This document shows positions 1 to 5,525 of a DNA stretch of 5,525 nt, piece after piece. The notes beneath the pieces are model-generated. The model was not told the origin of the DNA. It did not search any database and saw nothing but the letters and a program-made list of their open reading frames with translations. Within the stretch, counting starts at the first letter, position 1; each line of letters starts with the position of its first letter. This stretch comes from Bacteroidales bacterium (GTDB taxonomy: Bacteria; Bacteroidota; Bacteroidia; Bacteroidales; VadinHA17), in the NCBI GenBank assembly GCA_015486475.1, contig WFRO01000383.1:1-5525 (forward strand), read 5' to 3'. The position numbers and the translations under genes are program-made.

Positions 1-3000
1 GAAGAAGGGGATCGTCCGAACTGCTTTTTGAATGCCGTACTGAAATATTTGGCATCGGAAAAACCGCACATGTAGGCCACCTCACTCACATTGTATTTCC
101 CGCTTCTCAACAGCTCCCGTGCCTTGTTCAGCCGTATAGTGCGTATGAACTCTGCCGGTGAAAGGTCTATGAGCGAATGCAGCTTATGGTAGAAAGCCGT
201 GCGGCTCATGCCAGCCCGGGTGTACAACATCCTTACCGACAGTTCCGGATCGTCAAGGTTCTCCTCGATGACCCGGGTGATCTTCCGCACAAAATCCCGG
301 TCGAGGTCACTACGGATATCGGCGTCATTGTACCCCGCATCAGGATCCAGCAGTTTCTCCCGCAACTTCTTCCGGTTGTTGATGAGACTGCTGATCCGGG
401 CGATGAGGATGGACGGATCAAAAGGTTTGGTGATATAGTCATCGGCACCGGCTTCCAGGCCTTTCAGGATATGTTCCTTTGAGTCAAGACCTGAGAGAAG
501 GATCACGGGAATGTGGGAAGTGGCAGGATCGGATTTGATGCTGAGGCAGAGCTGCCGGCCGTTCATGCCGGGCATGGCCACATCGGCCAGCACCAGGTCC
601 GGGAGTTCCTTCTGCACTTTCTGAAGGGCCTCCTGGCCGTCGGATGCCACCGTAACCCGGTAATGCCGGCTCATCTCTTTCTGCATATACTCCCGCAGCT
701 CCGTATCATCTTCGACGATCAGGATATGGAAGGAACCCTCCGGCGCAGCACCACTTTCCTCCCGGCCTTCCTCTTTCCCCGGGGATGGCCGGTCAAAGTC
801 ATCATCATATTTTCCGGGTTGTCCCACCGGCAGTTTTATGACAAAGGTGGCGCCTTTCCCCTCGCTGCTCGTAAACGCAATGGTACCTTTCAGCGCTTTC
901 ACCATATCATACACCAGGGCCAGACCCACTCCGCTGCCGGGGATCCCCTTTCCCACTGCGTTGCCTGCCCGGAAGAAAGGACGGAAGATCCTTTTCTGCT
1001 CTTTCCGCGGGATCCCTATGCCCGAGTCAGTAACGGTCAGTACCCACCAGGACTCCTCCCTCTGCAAACGCACGTTGACAAAACCTCCCGGTATGTTATA
1101 CTTCACTGCATTGGAGAGCAGGTTACTGAGGATCCTGTCCAGCAGGTCCGGATCACAATATACTTCCATATCTCCGGGGGGTGCTTCAAAATGGATCTTT
1201 ACATCCTTTTTCCGGGCTACCAGATCAAAGGCAAAGATCTTCTTCCGCACAAAGTTCACCAGCTCGATCTTCTCAGGATGGATATTGCCGGGTTTTTCTA
1301 TCCTTCTGAAGTCGAGGAACTGGCTGATCTTTTTCTGTAAACGCTCTACATTGTTCATGGCCAGGCTCAGCTTCTCGGTCTCCCGCTCATCCTTCGTCTG
1401 CCGCATCAGATCACTGATGGGTGCGCGTATCAGCGTGAGCGGGGTCTTGATCTCATGGGCCATATTGGCAATATACCGCAATTTTTCACGGGTGCTCCTG
1501 ACATCATGCATCAGCTTGTTGTAATAAAGAACAAGAAGCACGAGGAATAAAATAACCAGGACATAGAGAACAAATGCCAGGGGTGTTTTCCAGAAAGGTG
1601 GCCGGATATGGATATAAAGGCTGCGTTCCGGGATGTTCTTTCCCGTAAAGAAGGGAGAGACCAGCTTCACACGGAAGACATATTTCCCCGGAGGGATATT
1701 GGTATAAACAGCTCTGTTGGCAGTAGCGGGGGGTGACCACTCCTCATCGATCCCTTCCAGCTTCCAGGAAAACCGGGCTTGTTCCGGATGGAGGAAGTCG
1801 ATATTGCTGAAACCGATGGAGAAAGCGTTTTCGTTATACATCAGGATGATCCTGTCTGTGCGGTCCAGCATCTCACCGGGGAGGGGCTTGCTCCCGCCGG
1901 AGATCTTTTTCTGGTTCACATAAAGGTCGGTAAAGACCAACCGGTTCTGTATTTTCGGTTTACCAAGTGTAATCGGGTTGAACAGCGTGGCTCCGTTTGT
2001 CCCGCCGATGATGATCTCCCCCGCCGAGGTACGGCAGGAAGCACTATACTTGAAATCTCCCGGCGTGATACCGTCGGAGACAAAGTAGCTGATGATCTCG
2101 CCCGTTGTGGGATCTATCCGTGAGAGGCCTGTTTCCGTGAGAGCCCACAGACGGCCCAGGCTGTCGGTCTCCATCGTCAGCACCCGGTCGGAGGCCAGTC
2201 CCCGGGTGTGGTCATATACCCGTATACTGTCACCGCCAGGGTACAGACAGGCCACCCCGCCCCCGTCGCTGCCGGTCCAGATGGTGCCGGAAGGACCGGT
2301 GGCCAGGCAGGTGATCCGTTGCAGATGTCCGTGAAGACGGCCGAAACGTTTGAGATCATGTGTTCTTTTGTCAATGAAAAAGAGTCCGCCGGTCGTCCCG
2401 GCCAGCACTTTTTCCCCGTATCCCTCCAGAGCGGTCACCGGTGGCAGGGTGTACCGTGTGACGGTATGGGAACGGTAGTCATAGGAGATCAGCTTCACCT
2501 GTGGTCTTGATTTGTCCGACCAGAGCGTGGAGGTCTCATCATCAAAATAAAGCGCTTTGCTGTTGCGGCAGTCGGCCAGATCATCAGGCAGATGGTCATA
2601 GACCGACGAGGCATGGTATACCTTCATACGCCGGATGAAATATGCCACCCAAAAAGTGCCGTCCGAAGCATGGGTGATGGCCGTAGCGACCTGGTTCTTA
2701 CCCCCGCTCCCCTCTTTCTCCAGCGGTACCCATCTGTTCTCTTTCCGGTACCACAGAGAAACGCCCCGGTCGGTGCCAAAAGCGATCACACCCGGCTCAA
2801 CCTCATCGATGGCATGGATCACATTGTTGCGCAGGGAATTGGGATTCCCTTTCTCCCTGACAAGGGAGACAAAGCCGAGCCTGTAAGGGTTCAGGATATT
2901 CACCCCGCCGATGTCGGTGGTCATGAAAAACAGGCCCTGATCCGTGCGGAGAATACCATGGATGACATTGGAGGTAAGCCCTTCCTCCCGGTCCGGATCA

Positions 3001-3872
3001 TATCTGTACCGCCCGGTCACCCGTTCCTGCTCCAGGTCATACCTGAAAAGACCGGCGCCGTCGGTGCCTGCCAGCAACGTGTTCTCATCCTGGGGCTGCA
3101 GGTCCCAGATGGGGAACTCTTTCATCTGACCGTTATCCCCTGCCTCACGGCAGACGGAATCGCCCGGCTCAAACCACAACAATCCGGCATTTTTTGTACC
3201 CAGCCAGATACGGTCACGCTGTGCATCCACATACAGATCATCGCAGATAACATCCCTGCTGCCGGGAAGGATCTCCCGGACCAGCGGGGAGATACTGTCC
3301 AGGGAGGCGGACAGCCGGAAAAGACTGTTCCTGCAACCCAGCAGGTAACCTCCCTCCACAGGATGGATGCAAAACACATTTTCATGGATCCCGGGAACAT
3401 CCATTTCCTGCACCTGATCCTTTTCATATACCAGCATGTTGCTGGACGTACTTACCAGCATCCGTCCAGAAGGATCCACGGCAGCAGCCACAACATACTT
3501 TCCATAATATTTTTCAAAAGCCGGAAGAAGGATGAAACGGTCGGTGCGACGGTCCAGACGATACGCATAGCAACGGTTGGTGAGCACATATATCCGGTCT
3601 TTCCCGTCGATAAAGATACGGTTGAACTGATAACCCATACCGGCCGACTCCTCATATTTCTCCAGAGGATAATGTACAACACTGCGCCCGTCATAACGGT
3701 CCACACCTTCGTCGGTGGTGATCCAGACAAAGCCGGTGCTGTCCTGCACCGCACGGTAGGACCGGTTGGAACTCAGCCCTTCCCGGATGGTAAGATGCCG
3801 GAAATCTCCCTGCCCCGCAACGAGAAGCGGCAGAAACAACAATGAAAGGCAAAAAAAAAGGTTCTTTTTCAT
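1..3872 (-). CDS. Hybrid two-component system regulator (HTCS), C-terminus cut by window edge
   Basis: One-protein signalling system that senses a periplasmic ligand and controls transcription. The frame is open without interruption for 1290 codons. Residues 1-20 form a signal peptide (MKK, then a hydrophobic core ending LLVAG). Residues about 21-660 are a sensor of Reg_prop-like beta-propeller repeats: GLSSN at 32-36 with a WITTDEGVDRYDG blade end at 50-62, several later blades, and a final GGTNGATLFNP at 623-633. A Y_Y_Y domain follows (about 680-757), then one membrane span (about 764-784). The HisKA H-box AHEIKTPLTLI has phospho-acceptor H806. The ATPase has N921 (N-box), DSGIGIP from D949 and GSGVGLAL from G979. 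The receiver has acidic D1055/D1056, phospho-acceptor D1097, S1127 and K1149. An AraC-type double helix-turn-helix covers about 1200-1290 (GMSRTAFYHKL, then VAYMCGFSDAKYFSTAFKKQFGRSP). Family members are usually about 1300-1400 residues, so little is missing. All catalytic residues checked are present. The start is set by the signal peptide and the promoter 26 bp upstream. The ligand and target genes cannot be deduced. Confidence 0.96.
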   Translation of the reverse strand, partial: MKKNLFFCLSLLFLPLLVAGQGDFRHLTIREGLSSNRSYRAVQDSTGFVWITTDEGVDRYDGRSVVHYPLEKYEESAGMGYQFNRIFIDGKDRIYVLTNRCYAYRLDRRTDRFILLPAFEKYYGKYVVAAAVDPSGRMLVSTSSNMLVYEKDQVQEMDVPGIHENVFCIHPVEGGYLLGCRNSLFRLSASLDSISPLVREILPGSRDVICDDLYVDAQRDRIWLGTKNAGLLWFEPGDSVCREAGDNGQMKEFPIWDLQPQDENTLLAGTDGAGLFRYDLEQERVTGRYRYDPDREEGLTSNVIHGILRTDQGLFFMTTDIGGVNILNPYRLGFVSLVREKGNPNSLRNNVIHAIDEVEPGVIAFGTDRGVSLWYRKENRWVPLEKEGSGGKNQVATAITHASDGTFWVAYFIRRMKVYHASSVYDHLPDDLADCRNSKALYFDDETSTLWSDKSRPQVKLISYDYRSHTVTRYTLPPVTALEGYGEKVLAGTTGGLFFIDKRTHDLKRFGRLHGHLQRITCLATGPSGTIWTGSDGGGVACLYPGGDSIRVYDHTRGLASDRVLTMETDSLGRLWALTETGLSRIDPTTGEIISYFVSDGITPGDFKYSASCRTSAGEIIIGGTNGATLFNPITLGKPKIQNRLVFTDLYVNQKKISGGSKPLPGEMLDRTDRIILMYNENAFSIGFSNIDFLHPEQARFSWKLEGIDEEWSPPATANRAVYTNIPPGKYVFRVKLVSPFFTGKNIPERSLYIHIRPPFWKTPLAFVLYVLVILFLVLLVLYYNKLMHDVRSTREKLRYIANMAHEIKTPLTLIRAPISDLMRQTKDERETEKLSLAMNNVERLQKKISQFLDFRRIEKPGNIHPEKIELVNFVRKKIFAFDLVARKKDVKIHFEAPPGDMEVYCDPDLLDRILSNLLSNAVKYNIPGGFVNVRLQREESWWVLTVTDSGIGIPRKEQKRIFRPFFRAGNAVGKGIPGSGVGLALVYDMVKALKGTIAFTSSEGKGATFVIKLPVGQPGKYDDDFDRPSPGKEEGREESGAAPEGSFHILIVEDDTELREYMQKEMSRHYRVTVASDGQEALQKVQKELPDLVLADVAMPGMNGRQLCLSIKSDPATSHIPVILLSGLDSKEHILKGLEAGADDYITKPFDPSILIARISSLINNRKKLREKLLDPDAGYNDADIRSDLDRDFVRKITRVIEENLDDPELSVRMLYTRAGMSRTAFYHKLHSLIDLSPAEFIRTIRLNKARELLRSGKYNVSEVAYMCGFSDAKYFSTAFKKQFGRSPS
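3851..3859 (-). repeat. Nine-T homopolymer in the HTCS signal-peptide codons
   Basis: A run of nine T on the coding strand (nine A on the plus strand) spans codons 5-8 of the HTCS gene, CTT TTT TTT TGC. It encodes part of the hydrophobic signal-peptide core. Runs of this length are prone to slippage, and a one-base change here would frameshift the protein almost at its start. The run may simply reflect Leu/Phe codons in a signal peptide. Confidence 0.9.
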
Positions 3873-3898
3873 GGGTTCAGCAGGATCCACAGACCTAA

Positions 3899-3906
3899 CA
3901 AAGATA
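3899..3906 (-). promoter_or_regulatory. Bacteroidota-type -7 promoter element of the HTCS gene
   Basis: TATCTTTG on the minus strand matches the Bacteroidota primary sigma factor -7 consensus TAnnTTTG exactly. It ends 26 bp before the HTCS ATG, which implies a short 5' leader of roughly 20 nt. No good TTTG -33 element sits at the usual spacing. The nearest TTG (3921-3923) is only 14 bp upstream and lies inside the inverted repeat described separately. The position and the match are seen in the sequence; promoter activity is inferred. Confidence 0.6.
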
Positions 3907-3917
3907 TGAAAAGTTAG

Positions 3918-3936
3918 GGACAAGGATGCCTTGTCC
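3918..3936. promoter_or_regulatory. Perfect 8-bp inverted repeat in the divergent intergenic region, candidate operator
   Basis: GGACAAGG, a 3-nt centre ATG, then CCTTGTCC form a perfect 19-bp dyad. Its near edge lies 11 bp upstream of the HTCS -7 element, so it covers the region where the -33 contact would be, and it also lies upstream of the divergent reductase gene. That placement suits a site for a dimeric regulator. A short RNA hairpin is also possible if transcription crosses it, but there is no T-run beside it as an intrinsic terminator would have. The bound protein is unknown. AraC-type domains more often use direct repeats, so a match to the HTCS itself is not assured. Confidence 0.45.
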
Positions 3937-4017
3937 GTACTGCAGCACGGCACAGAAAGTTCCATGTGATACGGTCAAAATCAAATTTCCGATGGATCAT
4001 ATCCGCCTTTTATTACC

Positions 4018-4023
4018 TATAAT
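4018..4023 (+). promoter_or_regulatory. Weak candidate promoter hexamer for the reductase gene
   Basis: TATAAT lies in an AT-rich stretch 38 bp before the chosen ATG of the oxidoreductase gene. It resembles a generic -10 box, but no plus-strand TAnnTTTG or TTTG element of the Bacteroidota type was found between 3873 and 4060. The assignment rests only on AT-richness and position, so the real promoter may lie elsewhere in this intergenic region. Confidence 0.2.
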
Positions 4024-4060
4024 TATCCTTCCTTACAAAGGATTTTTTATTTTTATGTGC

Positions 4061-5227
4061 ATGGAAAGAGCATTTCAACCTGTCACCCTCGGGCCGCTGA
4101 CGCTGAAAAACCGTTTCATCAAGTCGGCCACCTACGAGGGATTTTTTGAAGAGGGCATACCCACACAGGGTCTCACAGACCATCATGCGGCCCTGGCGCA
4201 GGGTGGTGTAGGCATGACCACGGTCTCTTACGGAGCGGTTTCGCCGGAGGGCCGTACCTTCCACAATCAGATGTACATCCACGAAGGTACCCTGCCGGCC
4301 CTGGCAGGGGTGGCAGAGGCCGTGCACCGCGCCGGCGGGAAGATCTCCATGCAGCTCACCCATTGTGGTTTCTTCTCCAAGAACAAAGAGGCCGGCAAGC
4401 CGCTGGGACCCAGCCGCCTGCTCAACCAGTACGGTCTGCTCAACGGCCTGCCTTTCTCCAAAGAGATGGACCGTGACGACATGGAGCGGACGGCCGGACA
4501 TTTCGCCCTGGCTGCAGAGCGCCTGGCAGAGGCCGGCTACGATGCCGTGGAAGTGCACATGGGCCACGGCTATCTGCTGAGTCAGTTCCTCAGCCCGGCC
4601 ACCAACCGGCGGAAGGATGCGTACGGAGGACCCATCGCCAACAGGGCCCGTTTCCCGCTGGAGGTGTTCCGGCGTGTGAAAGAGCGCGTAGGCCACCGCC
4701 TGGCCGTGCTGGTCAAGCTGAACATGTCCGACGGCTTCCGCGGGGGGTTGACAGTGGAAGAGAGCAGCTACGTGGCACAGGAACTGGAACGTCTGGGCGC
4801 CGATGCCCTCGTGCTGACAGGAGGCTTCACCAGCAAGACCCCTTTCTACCTCATGCGCGGCGAGGTGCCCCTGAAAGGCATGATACAGAACGGCGAGAAT
4901 GCAGCCGAAAAGATCACCATGGCCCTCTTCGGACCGCTGATCGTTAAAAAATACCCTTTCACACCCCTCTTCTTCCTGGACCAGGCCCTGCAGATACGAC
5001 GGTCGGTGAAGATGCCCCTGGCTTACCTGGGCGGGGTGGACGGCCGGGAGGACATCTCCCGCCTCATGGATGCCGGCTTCGACCTCATCGCCCTGGCCCG
5101 ACCCCTGATCCACGACCCGCAGTTCCTGCTGAAACTACACACTGGCGAGATCGACCGCACCGCCTGCGACCGCTGCAACGAGTGTGTCGTGGAAATGGAC
5201 CGGGGAGGAGTGAGATGTGTGAAGTAA
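4061..5227 (+). CDS. Old Yellow Enzyme-family NADH:flavin oxidoreductase (FMN-dependent ene-reductase type)
   Basis: Cytosolic FMN TIM-barrel enzyme, 388 residues, expected to move hydride from NAD(P)H through FMN to an activated alkene or similar acceptor. The physiological substrate is not predictable. Visible motifs: NRFIKSAT at 17-24 (FMN-binding first strand), QLTH at 98-101, VEVHMGHGYLLSQFLSP at 163-179 with the H166/H169 substrate-anion pair, TNRRKDAYGG at 181-190, NR at 194-195, and the phosphate-binding LGGVDG and ALARPLI near 323-350. The C-terminus carries C369, C372, C375 and C386. These recall the 4Fe-4S ligands of 2,4-dienoyl-CoA reductase, but the spacing is CX2CX2CX10C and the second FAD/NAD(P)H domain of that enzyme is absent. 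Start: ATG at 4061 gives the usual family N-terminus (MERAFQPVTLGPLTLKNRF). An in-frame ATG at 4055 is an alternative, with AAAGGA 12 bp before it. The gene is transcribed away from the HTCS gene, with a 188-bp gap, and has no co-directional neighbour in the window. Confidence 0.93.
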   Translation: MERAFQPVTLGPLTLKNRFIKSATYEGFFEEGIPTQGLTDHHAALAQGGVGMTTVSYGAVSPEGRTFHNQMYIHEGTLPALAGVAEAVHRAGGKISMQLTHCGFFSKNKEAGKPLGPSRLLNQYGLLNGLPFSKEMDRDDMERTAGHFALAAERLAEAGYDAVEVHMGHGYLLSQFLSPATNRRKDAYGGPIANRARFPLEVFRRVKERVGHRLAVLVKLNMSDGFRGGLTVEESSYVAQELERLGADALVLTGGFTSKTPFYLMRGEVPLKGMIQNGENAAEKITMALFGPLIVKKYPFTPLFFLDQALQIRRSVKMPLAYLGGVDGREDISRLMDAGFDLIALARPLIHDPQFLLKLHTGEIDRTACDRCNECVVEMDRGGVRCVK

Positions 5228-5236
5228 GAAGGCAAA

Positions 5237-5280
5237 AGTAATAAGTAATAAGGCAGAAGGAAGGACGAGTAGGGAGTAGG
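5237..5280. repeat. Two short heptamer tandem duplications
   Basis: AGTAATA occurs twice in tandem at 5237-5250, and GAGTAGG occurs twice at 5267-5280 followed by a further GAG. Both units are 7 bp long but unrelated in sequence. They begin 10 bp after the stop codon of the reductase gene, in DNA with no convincing coding frame. Such simple duplications are compatible with replication slippage; no function is evident. Confidence 0.75.
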
Positions 5281-5346
5281 GAGCGAAGGGTATTGTAGAG
5301 ACGCGCATTTGCGCGTCTTGATTATATATTAAGGCAGAAGGAAGGA
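5250..5346. repeat. 16-bp direct repeat pair flanking a palindrome
   Basis: AAGGCAGAAGGAAGGA is present identically at 5250-5265 and 5331-5346, an 81-bp period. The 65 bp between the copies contain the GAGTAGG duplication and the GC-rich palindrome at 5299-5318. This could be a small duplicated intergenic unit or the edges of a short inserted element. Sixteen bases is longer than most transposase target-site duplications, and the purine-rich content makes slippage an alternative. Confidence 0.7.
5299..5318. repeat. GC-rich palindrome (REP-like), possible terminator of the reductase gene
   Basis: AGACGCGC, loop ATTT, then GCGCGTCT make a perfect 8-bp stem with a 4-nt loop, in the context TTGTAGAGACGCGC. 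It starts 71 bp after the reductase stop codon. The downstream sequence is TGATTATATATT, AT-rich but without a proper T-run, so it is a poor intrinsic terminator. GTAGAGACGC-type palindromes resemble dispersed intergenic REP-like elements found in Bacteroidota and other bacteria; this resemblance is from general knowledge and was not checked against this genome. Confidence 0.6.
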
Positions 5347-5358
5347 GGAAGGATGATC

Positions 5359-5388
5359 GTCGAAGGTCGAATGTCCAAGGGTCGAAGA
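5359..5388. repeat. Degenerate GTCGAA heptamer array
   Basis: GTCGAA starts at 5359, 5366 and 5381, with a variant GTCCAA at 5373, giving steps of 7, 7 and 8 bp. It is the third heptamer-period array in this intergenic region and lies directly before the 9-bp tandem repeat. No binding protein or function can be assigned. Confidence 0.6.
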
Positions 5389-5415
5389 GTGGAAAAAGTG
5401 GAAAAAGTGGAAAAA
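5389..5415. repeat. 9-bp tandem repeat, three exact copies
   Basis: GTGGAAAAA is repeated three times without change, then followed by GTCAGC. The unit length is a multiple of three and reads Val-Glu-Lys in the same frame that stays open through the following 33-bp repeats. That frame starts at an ATG at 5353. The array may be plain intergenic slippage DNA; the coding reading is discussed as a finding. Confidence 0.85.
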
Positions 5416-5427
5416 GTCAGCGATGAG

Positions 5428-5525
5428 TCCTTCGATACGCCTGCGGCTACTCAGGAACCGTCCTTCGATACGCCTGCGGCTACTCAGGAACCGTCCTTCG
5501 ATACGCCTGCGGCTACTCAGGAACC
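5428..5525. repeat. 33-bp tandem repeat array, open at the right edge
   Basis: Units at 5428-5460, 5461-5493 and 5494-5525 (the last cut one base short by the window) are identical. Each begins TCCTTCGATACGCC and ends CTACTCAGGAACCG. Within a unit, TCCT near the start pairs with AGGA near the end, and CCTG pairs with CAGG inside, so each copy could form a weak hairpin. There is no unique spacer between copies, so this is not a CRISPR array. All three plus-strand frames through the unit are open; one reads SFDTPAATQEP per copy. The exact identity suggests recent amplification or active homogenisation. The total copy number lies beyond the window. Confidence 0.92.

Noticed and set aside
513..1340. 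Plus-strand open frame of 275 codons
   Set aside because: It is antisense to the kinase and receiver part of the HTCS gene, where H806, N921, the G-boxes and D1097 are all read on the minus strand.
2592..3845. Plus-strand open frame of 417 codons
   Set aside because: It lies wholly antisense to the HTCS propeller coding region, whose minus-strand frame has clear domain motifs. The plus-strand translation shows no recognisable domain.
1..3872. Possible frameshift or pseudogene in the HTCS gene
   Set aside because: Residues checked from the start codon through H806, D1097 and the final helix-turn-helix are all in one frame with no internal stop. Only the window edge truncates it.
3918..3936. 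Intrinsic terminator at the GGACAAGG/CCTTGTCC dyad
   Set aside because: It sits between two divergent gene starts, so no transcript is expected to end there, and neither side has an adjoining T-run.
3926..4060. In-frame N-terminal extension of the oxidoreductase, starting at ATG 3926
   Set aside because: The extra 45 residues have no family counterpart, and the ATG falls inside the inverted repeat. Homologues begin near MERAFQPVTLGPLTLKNRF.
4013..5113. Minus-strand open frame of 366 codons
   Set aside because: It is the reverse shadow of the oxidoreductase gene. The plus-strand frame carries all the Old Yellow Enzyme motifs, and the minus frame is His/Gln/Gly-rich without a known domain.
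5428..5525. CRISPR array
   Set aside because: The 33-bp copies abut directly with no unique spacers, and no cas gene is visible.

Overview
The window looks like part of a Bacteroidota chromosome, probably a Bacteroidales-like member. Three things point there. The largest gene is a one-protein hybrid two-component system (HTCS), an architecture that is typical of this phylum. A perfect match to the Bacteroidota -7 promoter element (TAnnTTTG, here TATCTTTG) lies just upstream of it. The downstream intergenic DNA is full of short tandem and palindromic repeats, as is common in this group. This assignment is inferred from gene content, not from a marker gene.

Layout: positions 1-3872 are filled by one continuous minus-strand reading frame encoding the HTCS. 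It starts at 3872 and runs off the left edge, with 1290 residues visible and probably only a short C-terminal tail missing. Its order is signal peptide, periplasmic beta-propeller sensor, Y_Y_Y domain, one membrane span, histidine kinase, receiver and AraC-type DNA-binding domain. Positions 3873-4060 are a divergent intergenic region with the HTCS promoter element and a perfect 8-bp inverted repeat (GGACAAGG-ATG-CCTTGTCC). Positions 4061-5227 (plus strand) encode an Old Yellow Enzyme-family, FMN-dependent NADH:flavin oxidoreductase with a C-terminal four-cysteine motif. Positions 5228-5525 hold no confident gene. They contain heptamer tandem repeats, a 16-bp direct repeat pair flanking a GC-rich palindrome, a 9-bp tandem repeat, and a 33-bp tandem repeat that continues past the right edge.

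How the parts may work together: the HTCS would sense a ligand in the periplasm, pass phosphate from its kinase to its own receiver, and bind DNA from the membrane. HTCS proteins usually control neighbouring glycan-utilisation loci. No SusC/SusD, glycoside hydrolase or sulfatase gene is visible here, and the only intact neighbour is the divergent reductase. Whether the HTCS regulates the reductase, itself, or genes beyond the left edge cannot be settled from this window. No clearly new multi-gene system is present. The least explained items are the divergent-promoter dyad and the repeat cluster at the right end.
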